From assembly GCF_937863835.1 (NCBI RefSeq), contig NZ_CALMHT010000049.1, forward strand, positions 1 to 43,467: a stretch of 43,467 bases of DNA, in the 5' to 3' direction. Both the position numbers and the translations under genes were made by a program. Source of the stretch: an uncultured Prevotella sp. (GTDB lineage Bacteria > Bacteroidota > Bacteroidia > Bacteroidales > Bacteroidaceae). This document shows, piece after piece, positions 27,098 to 36,646 of the stretch. Each line of letters starts with the position of its first letter. The stretch's first letter is position 1. Under the pieces are notes generated by a model that was given only the letters and a program-made list of their open reading frames with translations, made no database searches and was not told where the DNA came from.

Positions 27098-27781
27098 ATG
27101 AAAATAGGAATTATTATAGCGATGGAAAAAGAGTTCTTACAACTGAAGTCCATCTTAAACGAGAGTTCTGAATCCATTATTCATGGTAAAAAATTCGTCT
27201 GTGGAAAACTGGGCGACAAGGATATCATCATGCAGCAATGCGGTATCGGTAAGGTTAATTCTACTATCGGCACTGTTGAACTTATCGACAATTTCAATCC
27301 CGACATGGTTATTTCTACAGGTGTCGCCGGTGGCGCATCCACCAACCTGAACCTAGAGGATGTCGTGGTAAGTACTGAAATCGCTTATCATGATGCTTAC
27401 TGTGGCAGTGAATGTGAATTCGGACAGATACTCGGTCAACCGGCCCGTTTCACGGCCGACAGTCGACTTATAGACAAAGCGAAAGCACTAAAGCACGATG
27501 TAGCTATACATACAGGACTGATCGTAAGTGGAGAATGGTTCGTAGACAGCAAAGCGAAGATGCGTTCTATTCTGGACAAGTTTCCGGAAGCGATTGCCGT
27601 AGACATGGAATCCGGTTCTATCGCCCAGACCTGTCATTCTTACGGCGTGCCATTTATCAGTTTCCGTATCATCAGCGATATTCCTCTCAAGGACAACAAG
27701 GCATCTCAGTATTTTGATTTCTGGAAAAAGGTCGCCGAGGATTCATTCCATGTCACAAAACTCTATCTCGAATCTCTATAA
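27098..27781 (+). CDS. mtnN: 5'-methylthioadenosine/S-adenosylhomocysteine nucleosidase
   Basis: Removes adenine from S-adenosylhomocysteine and methylthioadenosine. It is 227 residues, the normal size. The catalytic acid is expected in the N-terminal IIIAMEKEFLQLK, and the nucleoside-binding Glu and catalytic Asp appear in AVDMESGSIAQTC and IISDIPL. The STGVAGG loop for phosphate/ribose is present. The product S-ribosylhomocysteine is the substrate of LuxS, encoded 13 bases downstream, so the two genes form the complete two-step route that recycles the methylation by-product to homocysteine. Confidence 0.96.
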   Translation: MKIGIIIAMEKEFLQLKSILNESSESIIHGKKFVCGKLGDKDIIMQQCGIGKVNSTIGTVELIDNFNPDMVISTGVAGGASTNLNLEDVVVSTEIAYHDAYCGSECEFGQILGQPARFTADSRLIDKAKALKHDVAIHTGLIVSGEWFVDSKAKMRSILDKFPEAIAVDMESGSIAQTCHSYGVPFISFRIISDIPLKDNKASQYFDFWKKVAEDSFHVTKLYLESL

Positions 27782-27794
27782 TAATAAAAATATA

Positions 27795-28274
27795 ATGGAT
27801 AAAATACCTAGTTTTACAATAGACCACAACCGTCTGAAACGCGGTATCTATGTATCCCGAAAGGATACTGTAGGCAATGAGACCGTTACCACTTTCGATA
27901 TCCGGATGAAGGAACCGAACAGGGAGCCGGTCTTACACCAAGGTGCTATTCACACGATAGAACATCTTGCCGCCACTTATCTGCGTAACAATGAAGAGTG
28001 GAAGGAAAAAATCATATATTGGGGTCCGATGGGATGCCTTACCGGCAACTATCTTGTCATGAAGGGCGACCTTGAAAGTCGGGATATCGTGACACTGATG
28101 CAGGACACTTTCAGATTTGTGGCTGATTTTGAAGGTGACATACCTGGTGCCGCACCAAAAGACTGCGGCAACTGGTTGCTTCACGACCTGCCTATGGCAA
28201 GGTGGGAATCGCGTAAATATCTGACAGAGGTATTGGAACATATCACTGAAGAGAATCTCTTCTATCCCGGATAA
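27795..28274 (+). CDS. luxS: S-ribosylhomocysteine lyase (LuxS)
   Basis: Splits S-ribosylhomocysteine into homocysteine and DPD, the precursor of autoinducer-2. I chose the ATG at 27795, which gives 159 residues, the standard length; the open frame upstream to 27714 overlaps mtnN. The metal ligands are in HTIEH (His53, His57) and DCG (Cys124), and the catalytic Cys81 is in GPMGCLTGNY. It follows mtnN by 13 bases and ends in a perfect terminator. The pair recycles the homocysteine unit, and AI-2 signalling is a possible by-effect, but no AI-2 receptor gene is in the window. Confidence 0.97.
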   Translation: MDKIPSFTIDHNRLKRGIYVSRKDTVGNETVTTFDIRMKEPNREPVLHQGAIHTIEHLAATYLRNNEEWKEKIIYWGPMGCLTGNYLVMKGDLESRDIVTLMQDTFRFVADFEGDIPGAAPKDCGNWLLHDLPMARWESRKYLTEVLEHITEENLFYPG

Positions 28275-28305
28275 GTACAGATGGTGATACAAATAGCTAA
28301 CAAAG

Positions 28306-28342
28306 AAAAAGGCTTCGCTAAATGATTAGCGAAGCCTTTTTT
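28306..28342. terminator. two-way terminator after luxS
   Basis: A perfect stem of 11 bp (GGCTTCGCTAA at 28311-28321, TTAGCGAAGCC at 28326-28336) with a 4-base loop, flanked by AAAAA and TTTTTT. It serves luxS on plus and the barrel-protein gene on minus. Confidence 0.94.
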
Positions 28343-28365
28343 ATAATTTATATTCTGCTGTTCTA

Positions 28366-29097
28366 TTACAAAGTAAACCTATATCCGAATGTTACGGTAA
28401 AGAAGCTATTCTTGGAATTATAATCCACATAATCTTTCTTGTATACATTACTTAGTCCTATATTATAACGCGCGTCGAGCACGAAATTCATATATTCATA
28501 AGAAAGACCTACCGGTATATCAAAATCCACCTTATTAAAAGCATCCTTCATATCTGTGGTCGTCGACTTGCTGTCGCCATAAGTATATGAATACGTACCA
28601 TCGGCATTTTTTGTCCGGGTCATTGTGCGGTCATCATACTTTGATTCCGCATCAACCAACAGACCCATTTGTACTCCTGCCTTCAAAGCTAGTCCTTTAT
28701 ACAGATAGACGTTAACCAGAAGCGGAATATTAATATATTGCAAGTTCGTCCTCGAATTGTTGTCGAAGGCATAATAAGCATTCGTCTTTTCATCCTTTGC
28801 AGCATATTCGGGATATCTGAATCCCTGCATCGAATACAAAGCGCCAAGAGACAAACCGATGACAGGGGTAGCCTGATATTCCACTTCAGCACCGAATGTG
28901 AGACCGGCTTTGTATTTGGACTTCAATTCATAATCATTCCCGTTATCGACTCCCGTTGATGCGTATAGCACCTCATTCGTAAGGTTGGATATGGATGCAC
29001 CGATACGTGGCGTAATGGAAAATGACCCCACTCTGCTCTGACCATACGACAAGGCGCATGACAGAAGACACAGTGATACAAACAAGCACTTCTTCAT
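28366..29097 (-). CDS. outer-membrane beta-barrel protein
   Basis: About 243 residues. I chose the ATG at 29097, where the signal peptide MKKCLFVSLCLLSCALSYGQ starts; the upstream frame overlaps typA. The mature part begins ITPRIGASISNL and alternates short hydrophobic strands with polar loops, ending in FFTVTFGYRFTL, which has the terminal aromatic residue typical of barrels. This is the general outer-membrane barrel (porin/OmpA-like, 8-10 strand) type common in Bacteroidetes; ligand and role are unknown. It follows typA by 4 bases and is probably transcribed with it, although no functional link is evident. Confidence 0.82.
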   Translation of the reverse strand: MKKCLFVSLCLLSCALSYGQSRVGSFSITPRIGASISNLTNEVLYASTGVDNGNDYELKSKYKAGLTFGAEVEYQATPVIGLSLGALYSMQGFRYPEYAAKDEKTNAYYAFDNNSRTNLQYINIPLLVNVYLYKGLALKAGVQMGLLVDAESKYDDRTMTRTKNADGTYSYTYGDSKSTTTDMKDAFNKVDFDIPVGLSYEYMNFVLDARYNIGLSNVYKKDYVDYNSKNSFFTVTFGYRFTL

Positions 29098-29101
29098 ATT
29101 G

Positions 29102-30904
29102 TTATTCCTTTCCTGCACGTTTTCTGTCCAGATGACTGAGAAGAATCTTTCTCATTCTCATGCTCTTCGGAGTCACTTCCACCAATTCGTCTTCCTTGAT
29201 ATACTCAAGAGCCTCTTCGAGTGAAAATACCGTACGAGGTACGATACGGGCTTTATCGTCAGAACCGCTGGCACGTGTATTGGTCAACTGTTTTGCCTTT
29301 GTTACATTAACAACCAAATCATTGTCATGAACATGCTCACCGATAACCTCACCGGCATAAACTTCCTCACCCGGGTCGATAAAGAATTTTCCGCGGTCTT
29401 GCAATTTGTCTATTGAATATGCAAATGCAGTACCAGTCTCCATAGCGACCATACTACCATTGATACGGCGTAAAATCTCACCCTTGAATGGTTGGTACTC
29501 TTTGAAACGGTGAGCCATGATTGCTTCTCCCTGACTGGCTGTAAGAACATTGGTGCGAAGACCGATGATACCACGTGATGGCATATCAAACTCGATATTA
29601 ACGCGTTCTCCCTGACTCTCCATAGATGTCATCTCACCCTTACGGCGGGTAACCATATCGATCATCTTACTGCTATATTCCTCAGGGACATTGATTGTCA
29701 GTTCCTCGATAGGTTCATTCTTCACACCATCAATAGTCTTGTAGATAACCTGTGGCTGACCTACCTGCAACTCGTAACCCTCGCGGCGCATCGTCTCAAT
29801 AAGAACAGAGAGATGGAGCACTCCACGACCACTTACGACCCATTTATCTGTTGCATCTTCAAAAGGACGGACCCTTAAAGCGAGGTTCTTTTCAAGTTCT
29901 TTCATCAGACGGTCGTTAATATGGCGGCTGGTCACAAACTTACCTTCTTTTCCGAAGAAAGGAGAGTCATTGATTGTAAAAAGCATGCTCATTGTAGGTT
30001 CGTCGATAGCGATAGGCGTCATCGGCTCCGGATTTTCAAAATCACAGATTGTATCACCAATCTCAAATTTATCGAGTCCGATAATCGCACATATATCACC
30101 ACTATTTACCTCACTGGTCTTCACATGTCCCATTCCCTCGAATGTATGAAGTTCCTTGATTTTCGTCTTTTCCTGTGAACCGTCACGGTGTGAGATTGTT
30201 ACATTCATACCTTCGGTAAGTGTTCCACGATGGACACGTCCGACGGCGATACGACCCGTATAGCTGGAATAGTCGAGTGATGTGATAAGCATCTGAGGTG
30301 TACCCTCCAACATCTTAGGAGCTGGGATAATCTCAACAATTTTATCAAGCAGATATGTTATATTATCTGTCGGTTTCTTCCAGTCTTCACTCATCCAACC
30401 GTTTTTGGCTGAACCATATATGACAGGGAAGTCCAACTGGTCTTCTGTCGCATTAAGAGAAAACATCAAATCGAATACCATCTCGTACACCTCATCAGGG
30501 CGACAATTCGGTTTATCTACTTTGTTGACCACAACAATAGGTTTCAATCCTATCTGTAAAGCCTTCTGAAGTACAAAACGAGTTTGAGGCATAGGTCCCT
30601 CAAAAGCATCAACGAGCAGAATACAGCCATCAGCCATATTCAGCACACGTTCTACCTCACCACCGAAATCCGAGTGTCCCGGAGTATCGATAATGTTGAT
30701 TTTAACACCCTTGTAGTTGATTGATACATTCTTTGAGAGGATAGTGATACCACGTTCACGTTCCAAATCATTGTTATCCAATACCTGACCACTCAAATCC
30801 TGACCATCGCGGAACAAATTTCCCGCCAGCATCATCTTGTCCACCAATGTAGTCTTTCCGTGGTCTACGTGGGCAATGATAGCTATGTTTCTGATATCTT
30901 GCAT
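29102..30904 (-). CDS. typA: ribosome-binding GTPase TypA/BipA
   Basis: A translational GTPase of the EF-G/LepA group that acts on ribosomes in stress and in 50S assembly. It is 600 residues, the usual size. G1 is AHVDHGKT at 11-18, the switch II region is [16 protein letters not shown], and NKVDKP is the base-specificity motif. Then come the beta-barrel domain (about 200-290), two EF-G-like alpha/beta domains and the BipA-specific C-terminal domain ([31 protein letters not shown]). A promoter box TACCTTTG lies 24 bases upstream. The barrel protein gene follows directly. Confidence 0.98.
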   Translation of the reverse strand: MQDIRNIAIIAHVDHGKTTLVDKMMLAGNLFRDGQDLSGQVLDNNDLERERGITILSKNVSINYKGVKINIIDTPGHSDFGGEVERVLNMADGCILLVDAFEGPMPQTRFVLQKALQIGLKPIVVVNKVDKPNCRPDEVYEMVFDLMFSLNATEDQLDFPVIYGSAKNGWMSEDWKKPTDNITYLLDKIVEIIPAPKMLEGTPQMLITSLDYSSYTGRIAVGRVHRGTLTEGMNVTISHRDGSQEKTKIKELHTFEGMGHVKTSEVNSGDICAIIGLDKFEIGDTICDFENPEPMTPIAIDEPTMSMLFTINDSPFFGKEGKFVTSRHINDRLMKELEKNLALRVRPFEDATDKWVVSGRGVLHLSVLIETMRREGYELQVGQPQVIYKTIDGVKNEPIEELTINVPEEYSSKMIDMVTRRKGEMTSMESQGERVNIEFDMPSRGIIGLRTNVLTASQGEAIMAHRFKEYQPFKGEILRRINGSMVAMETGTAFAYSIDKLQDRGKFFIDPGEEVYAGEVIGEHVHDNDLVVNVTKAKQLTNTRASGSDDKARIVPRTVFSLEEALEYIKEDELVEVTPKSMRMRKILLSHLDRKRAGKE

Positions 30905-30927
30905 ATATTACCTTAAAAAATTGGGTG

Positions 30928-30935
30928 CAAAGGTA
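30928..30935 (-). promoter_or_regulatory. -7 promoter box of typA
   Basis: Minus-strand TACCTTTG, exact match, 23 bases before the typA start codon. A TTG is present with a 24-base spacer, slightly long. Confidence 0.6.
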
Positions 30936-31018
30936 CAAATAAATATTGATAATTGATACCAAAAGATATATAATTTGTTGAAAATCATGAAAAAAGGCAG
31001 AATTTAATCATAAAAAGT

Positions 31019-31048
31019 TTGTTTAATCAAATTATTGTCGTACCTTTG
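31019..31048 (+). promoter_or_regulatory. promoter of rpsO
   Basis: TTG at 31019-31021, a 19-base spacer, TACCTTTG at 31041-31048. This is a strong consensus promoter, as expected for a ribosomal protein gene. Confidence 0.78.
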
Positions 31049-31090
31049 CACCGCTAAAAGCAAAATATCAATTAATTAAACAAAAGTTCT

Positions 31091-31360
31091 ATGTATTTAG
31101 ATCAAGCAAAAAAACAAGAGATCTTTGGACAGTACGGAAAGTCTAACTCTGATACCGGTTCTGCAGAGAGCCAGATAGCATTGTTCTCATACCGTATTTC
31201 CCATTTGACGGAACATCTGAAAAAGAACCGTAAAGATTATACTACAGCAAGAGCCTTGACTCAATTGGTAGCAAAACGTCGTGCACTTCTCAATTATCTT
31301 TATGATAATGACATCACACGTTACCGTAACGTCATCAAGGCATTAGGTTTGCGTAAGTAA
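31091..31360 (+). CDS. rpsO: 30S ribosomal protein S15
   Basis: An 89-residue four-helix ribosomal protein that binds 16S rRNA early in 30S assembly. The conserved parts are present: GSAESQIALFSYRISHLTEHLKKNRKDY, then RRALLNYLYDNDITRYRNVIKALGLRK at the end. The length is the family standard. It is a single-gene unit between its own promoter and terminator. In many bacteria pnp follows rpsO; here it does not. Confidence 0.98.
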   Translation: MYLDQAKKQEIFGQYGKSNSDTGSAESQIALFSYRISHLTEHLKKNRKDYTTARALTQLVAKRRALLNYLYDNDITRYRNVIKALGLRK

Positions 31361-31386
31361 TCGCAACTTTGCTTAAAGTTATTTAG

Positions 31387-31420
31387 AATCCTTTGCAATT
31401 CAGTTTGCAAAGGATTTTTT
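31387..31420 (+). terminator. rho-independent terminator of rpsO
   Basis: Stem AATCCTTTGCAA / TTGCAAAGGATT (12 bp), a 6-base loop, followed by TTTT. Confidence 0.9.
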
Positions 31421-31429
31421 ATTTCTCCT

Positions 31430-31837
31430 TTACAATATTTCCTTTAACGGTTTCATTACAAAATCCCTTTCCTTCATCAGCGGATGAGGAATTTTGAGAT
31501 CCGGTTCGTCTATATGGATGTCATCATATAACAGGATATCTATATCTATGATACGGTCATGATATTCTCCTCCGACAGACTTACGGGTGCGACCCAGTTC
31601 ACGTTCAATCTGTTGCGACATCTCCAAAACCTGCCTGGGAGACAACGACGTACTGCAACAGGCAGTTGCATTCATAAACATATTTTCTGAACAGAAGCCC
31701 ACCGGTTCTGTTTCATAAAGAGCCGACTGGCGTTCTATTCTGCCAATCAGCTCTCCTATTTTTTTTATCGCCTTGGTAATGTTCTCCTGGCGGTCGCCAA
31801 GATTAGAACCAAGACCGAAATATACCTTATGCATCAA
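31430..31837 (-). CDS. folK: HPPK, folate pathway pyrophosphokinase
   Basis: Transfers pyrophosphate from ATP to 6-hydroxymethyl-7,8-dihydropterin, a step towards dihydropteroate. The 135 residues contain the family hallmarks: GLGSNLGDRQENI at the N-terminus, ETEPVG, and the HDRIIDIDILLYDD segment with the metal-binding Asp pair, then IPHPLMKERDFVMKPL. It is somewhat shorter than the E. coli enzyme, as is usual in Bacteroidetes. Its ATG overlaps the queA stop by 4 bases, so it is the last gene of the ftsX-folK run. Confidence 0.95.
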   Translation of the reverse strand: MMHKVYFGLGSNLGDRQENITKAIKKIGELIGRIERQSALYETEPVGFCSENMFMNATACCSTSLSPRQVLEMSQQIERELGRTRKSVGGEYHDRIIDIDILLYDDIHIDEPDLKIPHPLMKERDFVMKPLKEIL

Positions 31838-32976
31838 TCATTCATTATCAGCATTGCATCGCCATAGCATCCGAACTTGTATCCGTTCTTCAATGCTTTC
31901 TGATATCCTTCGTACACCAAATCGTAACCACCGAACGCGGCTGTAGCCATCATGAGGATTGACTCTGGATGATAGAAATTAGCTATCAACGTATCTGAAA
32001 GGCCGAACTCATAAGGAGGAAATATGAATTTGCTTGTCCATCCTTCATATTCCTTAAGCATTCCGTCTGTACCTACAGCAGTCTCGGTAGTACGTAAGAC
32101 ACTCGTTCCGATACTGCAAACTCTCCGTCCGTCTTCTTTGGTCTTATTGACCAGTTTACAAGCTTCGGCACCAACATGTATCTGTTCCGAGTCCATCTTA
32201 TGTTTCGTCAGGTCCTCAACCTCTATTTCATTAAAGTAACTCAAACCGCAATGCATGGTGATATTGGCGACGTTGATACCTTTGATCTCCATTCTCTTAA
32301 GCAATTCCCTACTGAAGTGCAGACCAGTAAACGGAGCCGTAACAGCACCTTCGTTCTTTGCGAAGATACACTGATAATCCTCCATGTCCTGAGGTGTCAC
32401 AGGGCGGTCGTATTTTCCGTCCTTACCCTTATGATCTATAATATATCTAGGAAGTGGGGCTTCACCTAATGCGAATAATGTCTGTTTGAATTCTTCGTGA
32501 GGACAATCGTAAAGGAATCTCAATGTACGTCCTCTGCTTGTGGTGTTGTCTATCACCTCGGCCACCATTGTACCATTGTCGTTAAAGAACAGTTTATTAC
32601 CAATTCTTATCTTACGCGCCGGTTCCACCAACACATCCCAAAGGCGCATTTCCTTATTAAGTTCACGCAACAGGAACACTTCTATTTTAGCATCCGTTTT
32701 TTCCTTTGTTCCATAAAGACGTGCAGGGAACACCTTTGTATCATTGAACACGAAAGTATCACCTTCATCAAAATAATCAAGTATATTTCTAAAATCAAGA
32801 TATACATGATTGCCATTCTCGTCTTTCAGGTCTTTACCTTTCTCGTCTTTCTTAAACATATCGATTGTCTGACTCTTCTTATGCAAAACCATAAGTCGAC
32901 ATTCATCACGATGTTGCTGTGGATAAAGAGCTACCTGATCATCAGGTAAACGGAATTTGAATTGTGATAGTTTCAT
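31834..32976 (-). CDS. queA: S-adenosylmethionine:tRNA ribosyltransferase-isomerase
   Basis: Transfers the ribosyl part of SAM to preQ1 in tRNA, giving epoxyqueuosine. At 380 residues it has the normal size plus a small insert near residues 40-55 (KKDEKGKDLKDENGNHVYLD). Hallmarks are the N-terminal FRLPDDQVALYP, DTFVFNDTKVFPARLYG, the APFTGLHFSRELL segment, and FYHPESILMMATAAFGG near the end. It lies between truB (18 bases) and folK (4-base overlap). No other queuosine gene is in the window. Confidence 0.96.
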   Translation of the reverse strand: MKLSQFKFRLPDDQVALYPQQHRDECRLMVLHKKSQTIDMFKKDEKGKDLKDENGNHVYLDFRNILDYFDEGDTFVFNDTKVFPARLYGTKEKTDAKIEVFLLRELNKEMRLWDVLVEPARKIRIGNKLFFNDNGTMVAEVIDNTTSRGRTLRFLYDCPHEEFKQTLFALGEAPLPRYIIDHKGKDGKYDRPVTPQDMEDYQCIFAKNEGAVTAPFTGLHFSRELLKRMEIKGINVANITMHCGLSYFNEIEVEDLTKHKMDSEQIHVGAEACKLVNKTKEDGRRVCSIGTSVLRTTETAVGTDGMLKEYEGWTSKFIFPPYEFGLSDTLIANFYHPESILMMATAAFGGYDLVYEGYQKALKNGYKFGCYGDAMLIMND

Positions 32977-32994
32977 ATCTGTTCTCCTCTATAT

Positions 32995-33702
32995 TTAGTT
33001 ATTATTTTCTATTGTCTGTCCATCAAGCCATGATTGAAAATCATCCAGCTCGATACATTCTTCTATTCTTACGTCTCCTACCCGCGTACGACATAAAGCG
33101 GTAAGGTATGCACCACTGCCCAGAGCTTCACCTATATCTCTGGCCAAAGCCCTGATATATGTGCCTTTGCTACAAACCACCCTGATACTTATCTGCATCT
33201 TTTCTACATCGAAGCCGGTGAGTTCTATCTCGTCAATACGCAAAGTTTTTGCTTTCAGTTCCACATCCTTGCCTTTGCGGGTCAACTCGTAAGCCCTGTC
33301 TCCGTTTATCTTGCATGCCGAATATGCGGGGGGAATCTGCTGTATTTCACCCACAAAACCTTTCAACTTCTCCTCTATCATATCGCGGGTGATATGTTCG
33401 GTAGGATACTTCGCGTCTTCAGGGTGTTCCATATCATAACTGGGTGTTGTGGCACCCAACTGCAACGTTGCTGTATATTCCTTTGTCTGATATTGGAATT
33501 CCTCTATCCTCTTCGTAGCCTTTCCGGTACATAGGATAAGAACGCCTGTTGCCAAAGGATCCAAGGTTCCGGCATGTCCCGTCTTCACCTTTTTCACTCC
33601 AAGTTTTCTGGATATCATTCCACGCACCCTTGCCAGAGCACCAAAACTGGATATTCTGTAAGGCTTGTTTATATATATAATCTCTCCTGCGTTGAAATCC
33701 AT
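32995..33702 (-). CDS. truB: tRNA pseudouridine-55 synthase
   Basis: Forms pseudouridine 55 in the T-loop of tRNAs. It has 235 residues, shorter than the E. coli protein because the C-terminal RNA-binding extension is missing, as common in Bacteroidetes. The catalytic Asp48 is in KTGHAGTLDPLATGVL; YTATLQLGATTPSYD and CSKGTYIRALARDIGEALG are the other conserved segments. The start codon overlaps the uppP stop by one base, indicating a coupled operon. Confidence 0.97.
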   Translation of the reverse strand: MDFNAGEIIYINKPYRISSFGALARVRGMISRKLGVKKVKTGHAGTLDPLATGVLILCTGKATKRIEEFQYQTKEYTATLQLGATTPSYDMEHPEDAKYPTEHITRDMIEEKLKGFVGEIQQIPPAYSACKINGDRAYELTRKGKDVELKAKTLRIDEIELTGFDVEKMQISIRVVCSKGTYIRALARDIGEALGSGAYLTALCRTRVGDVRIEECIELDDFQSWLDGQTIENNN

Positions 33703-34550
33703 TAGTCAACCATTATCATTGAATGACCTGAAAGCAACCATATCAGGATAAATCCTCCTACAAGTATACGATATATACCAAATGCCTTAAAGCCATATTT
33801 AGCAAGAAAATCCACGAACCACTTAATAGCGAGCAGTGCTACTATAAAAGCAACGACGCTACCGAGGACCAGCGTCCACGCATTGTCTGTAAGAGCTGTC
33901 ATACCACCTTCTTTCACCAACTTAATAAGATCCCAGCATGTAGCGGCGAACATGGTTGGTACAGCGAGGAAGAAAGAAAATTCAGCCGCTGCCCTTCGAG
34001 TCAGTTTCTGGGCCATACCGCCTACGATAGTAGCCATTGATCTGGACACGCCCGGTATCATAGCGATACACTGGAACAATCCCACAAAGAAAGCCTTCTT
34101 TTTAGTCAGATGAGTTTCGTCGTTCCCCTTATTGAATATACGGTCGCAGAAGAGCATGAACACGCCACCTATAACCAGCATCGTCGCCACGACAATAATA
34201 CTGCCTAGTAATTTGTCTATAATCTTATTTCCTAAGAAACCTATTATAGCTGCCGGAACAAACGCTATCAGCAATTTATAATAGAAGTCCCATTTATGAA
34301 GGAGCCTACATATAGACGATGAGCCCTCAGGTGCCGGCGTGTGATCGAGTTTAAAGAATCTCTTCCAATATAACACGACGACCGATAATATCGCACCAAA
34401 CTGAATAATGACGGTAAACGCCTTCACGAAAGGCGTACTCTCTATACCCAGAAGATTCTGAGTGATGATCATGTGTCCTGTAGATGATACCGGCAGGAAT
34501 TCCGTCAGTCCCTCTACAATGGCAAGAATAATTGTCTGTAATATAGTCAT
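33702..34550 (-). CDS. uppP: undecaprenyl-diphosphate phosphatase
   Basis: Recycles the lipid carrier of peptidoglycan and surface-polymer synthesis by removing a phosphate from undecaprenyl diphosphate; overproduction gives bacitracin resistance in other bacteria. The 282-residue membrane protein has about 8 helices, the BacA motif [14 protein letters not shown] at 13-26 and the second motif around [13 protein letters not shown], which carry the active Glu, His and Arg. It sits between a DUF3098 gene (5-base gap) and truB. Confidence 0.96.
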   Translation of the reverse strand: MTILQTIILAIVEGLTEFLPVSSTGHMIITQNLLGIESTPFVKAFTVIIQFGAILSVVVLYWKRFFKLDHTPAPEGSSSICRLLHKWDFYYKLLIAFVPAAIIGFLGNKIIDKLLGSIIVVATMLVIGGVFMLFCDRIFNKGNDETHLTKKKAFFVGLFQCIAMIPGVSRSMATIVGGMAQKLTRRAAAEFSFFLAVPTMFAATCWDLIKLVKEGGMTALTDNAWTLVLGSVVAFIVALLAIKWFVDFLAKYGFKAFGIYRILVGGFILIWLLSGHSMIMVD

Positions 34551-34555
34551 ACTTT

Positions 34556-34786
34556 TCAGTCGAGATCTTTAGGTTTACGGATAACTGCATAAATCATTGA
34601 CACAAAACCAATGAGGCATACCACCGGAGCCACCTTTATTCGTCTGAAACTGAATATATCAGGATTGTATTGCGTTTCCGTTGAACCGGAACCACTCATC
34701 AGAATAAATCCTAATATGATAACAACCATACCGACAGCCAACAATATGAAGTTGACCTTGTCGAACGCAAAATTTTTCTTATCCAT
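34556..34786 (-). CDS. small two-helix membrane protein, DUF3098
   Basis: A 76-residue protein with two membrane helices ([17 protein letters not shown] and [18 protein letters not shown]) separated by a polar loop with [16 protein letters not shown]. This matches the DUF3098 family, which in Bacteroidetes is regularly placed between ftsX and uppP as here. No activity is known; the position suggests a role linked to cell-envelope assembly or division. Start codon 23 bases after the ftsX stop. Confidence 0.85.
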   Translation of the reverse strand: MDKKNFAFDKVNFILLAVGMVVIILGFILMSGSGSTETQYNPDIFSFRRIKVAPVVCLIGFVSMIYAVIRKPKDLD

Positions 34787-34809
34787 TATATTGTTTTTTA
34801 TTTTTCCAA

Positions 34810-35688
34810 TTAAATCTTATACAGTTCACCGGCTTTCATCCTAAGGAATTTATTGACCGAAAGATATGTGCAGCAAATCGATATAACCAAACCGAACACA
34901 AATACGGATACTCCCGTAATTGCCATAATTTCCCATGTCACCACCTTCAGCATGCCCGGTTCGTAATCATACAGGAAGAACAAACCGACAGCAAGAATCA
35001 CATCCGCAAGAAAGGCGGCAACAAGTCCCGTGACAATAGAATTGTTGAGGAACGGTGCACGTATAAACTTCCACGAAGCTCCGACCAGTTTCATCGTCCT
35101 GATAGAAAACCGATGGGCGTACACACTCAGGCGTACTGTATTATTAATCAGTGAGAAAGACACGAATGTAAGCAGTGCAGCCAAAACCAGCAGTACAATA
35201 CTTATCTTCTGAAGGTTGTTGTTCACACTGTCCATCAGCCCTTCCTGATAAGTGACATCCGTCACCTTGGGAATTCTTTTCAGTTCCGCTGAAATCCATT
35301 TCAGTGAATCGCGATTGGCATAATCGGATTTCAACTGCATTTCGAGGGTTGCCACAAAAGGATTCGCTCCGATAAATTCGGACGGATCTGTCCCCATTGC
35401 CTTGGTCTGTTCCCTCAATGCCTCATCTTTACCTATATAGTCGATATGCTTACATATATGTCTGTGATACAGATTACGGCAGAGCGTATGTCCCTCGTTG
35501 ACCGACATATCATCACCCAACATGACAGTTACCGTAAGGTTCTCCTTCACATAATCAGACAAATTACGTGTAGTGAGTACAGAAAACACAACGAGTCCCA
35601 AAAGAATCAGCACCAATGTAGTGCTTATACATAAAGTCAAGACCTGCATACCATGCCGGTTGCGGGTTCTATTTCGTTTTTTAACCAT
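34810..35688 (-). CDS. ftsX: cell-division protein FtsX
   Basis: The membrane half of the FtsEX complex, which regulates peptidoglycan hydrolases at the septum. The 292 residues show a basic N-terminus, a first membrane helix at about 13-35, a periplasmic domain at about 40-165 and three further helices at about 170-285, the standard FtsX layout. INNTVRLSVYAHRFSIRTMKLVGASWKFIRAPFL is the characteristic cytoplasmic coupling loop of ABC-type FtsX. The ATPase ftsE is not adjacent. It is the first gene of a six-gene minus-strand run (ftsX, DUF3098, uppP, truB, queA, folK) joined by short gaps and overlaps. Confidence 0.95.
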   Translation of the reverse strand: MVKKRNRTRNRHGMQVLTLCISTTLVLILLGLVVFSVLTTRNLSDYVKENLTVTVMLGDDMSVNEGHTLCRNLYHRHICKHIDYIGKDEALREQTKAMGTDPSEFIGANPFVATLEMQLKSDYANRDSLKWISAELKRIPKVTDVTYQEGLMDSVNNNLQKISIVLLVLAALLTFVSFSLINNTVRLSVYAHRFSIRTMKLVGASWKFIRAPFLNNSIVTGLVAAFLADVILAVGLFFLYDYEPGMLKVVTWEIMAITGVSVFVFGLVISICCTYLSVNKFLRMKAGELYKI

Positions 35689-35720
35689 TTATTTTCAGAT
35701 ATAGTATACCTAATTTGGTG

Positions 35721-35751
35721 CAAAGTAACAAAAAAAACGTTGATTTACCAA
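35721..35751 (-). promoter_or_regulatory. probable promoter of the ftsX-folK operon
   Basis: On the minus strand, TTG at 35751-35749, a 20-base spacer, TTACTTTG at 35728-35721, one mismatch from consensus; 32 bases before the start codon. Confidence 0.5.
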
Positions 35752-35793
35752 TATAATTAACTACTATTAACAGCAGATATATGTATTTTTTTA

Positions 35794-35801
35794 TAACTTT
35801 G
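35794..35801 (+). promoter_or_regulatory. -7 promoter box of the radical SAM-kinase pair
   Basis: TAACTTTG, exact TAnnTTTG match, 50 bases before the ATG at 35852; no clear -33 TTG. Confidence 0.5.
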
Positions 35802-35851
35802 TCGCCGATACATACATATTTGAGAATTCGTTTGTTATATTTATAAGAACA

Positions 35852-36631
35852 ATGTCAACAGTTATATATCCATCACCGATATTCGGTCCTATTCACAGCC
35901 GCCGTTTAGGAGTGTCTTTAGGTATTAATCTTCTTCCAGCCGACGGTAAGAGTTGTACATTCGACTGTATCTATTGTGAATGTGGTTTCAATAAGGACCA
36001 TCGCCCTACCGCCAAATTACCTTCTCGAGAAGAGGTCGTCCAGACTTTGGAAGAAAGATTGAAAGATATGCAGGCTAATGGTCCGGCTCCGGACGTGCTT
36101 ACATTTGCAGGAAATGGCGAGCCGACCAGTCATCCGCATTTCTCTGAGATCATAGACGACACAATCCGTCTACGGGACAAGTATTTCCCTAACGCCAAGG
36201 TCTCCGTTCTCAGCAACAGCACTTTTATTCATCGTGCGGCAGTACACGAAGCCCTGATGCGCATAGATAATAATATTCTAAAATTAGACACTGTAGATTC
36301 TGTCTATATCAATAAGGTAGACCGCCCTGTTGGGGGCACTTATGATGTAGAGAAGATTATAGACGGATTGAAATCTTTCAATGGTCATGTCATCATACAA
36401 ACAATGTTTATGAAAGGAACTATAGACGGAGAGGATGTAGACAACACCTCTGACAGATACGTAAATCCCTGGCTTGAAGCGGTGAAATATATCCAGCCTT
36501 CTGAAGTTATGGTTTATACAATCGACCGTGAGACACCTGACCACGAATTAAGAAAAGCCACGCGCGACGAACTGGACAGCATTCGCGACCGCGTCATCTC
36601 ATTAGGAATAGAATGTACTGCATCATATTAA
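35852..36631 (+). CDS. radical SAM protein, function unknown
   Basis: A 259-residue radical SAM enzyme. The cluster-binding motif is C35-TFD-C39-IY-C42 in SCTFDCIYCECG. It is followed by the SAM-binding GNGEPT segment (TFAGNGEPTSHPHF) and a C-terminal half with KLDTVDSVYINKVDRP. The short size and the early cysteine motif resemble the COG0731-type Fe-S oxidoreductases that are distant relatives of the wyosine enzyme TYW1, but bacteria such as this do not make wyosine, so the reaction is unknown. It is cytoplasmic and has no extra cluster domain; two further cysteines are Cys44 and the one near the C-terminus (IECTASY). The histidine kinase gene follows 15 bases later. Confidence 0.85.
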   Translation: MSTVIYPSPIFGPIHSRRLGVSLGINLLPADGKSCTFDCIYCECGFNKDHRPTAKLPSREEVVQTLEERLKDMQANGPAPDVLTFAGNGEPTSHPHFSEIIDDTIRLRDKYFPNAKVSVLSNSTFIHRAAVHEALMRIDNNILKLDTVDSVYINKVDRPVGGTYDVEKIIDGLKSFNGHVIIQTMFMKGTIDGEDVDNTSDRYVNPWLEAVKYIQPSEVMVYTIDRETPDHELRKATRDELDSIRDRVISLGIECTASY

Positions 36632-36646
36632 AAAACGAATACGACC

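Noticed and set aside
28738..28959. Short frames opposite the barrel-protein gene
   Set aside because: Shadows of a gene with a signal peptide and barrel strands.
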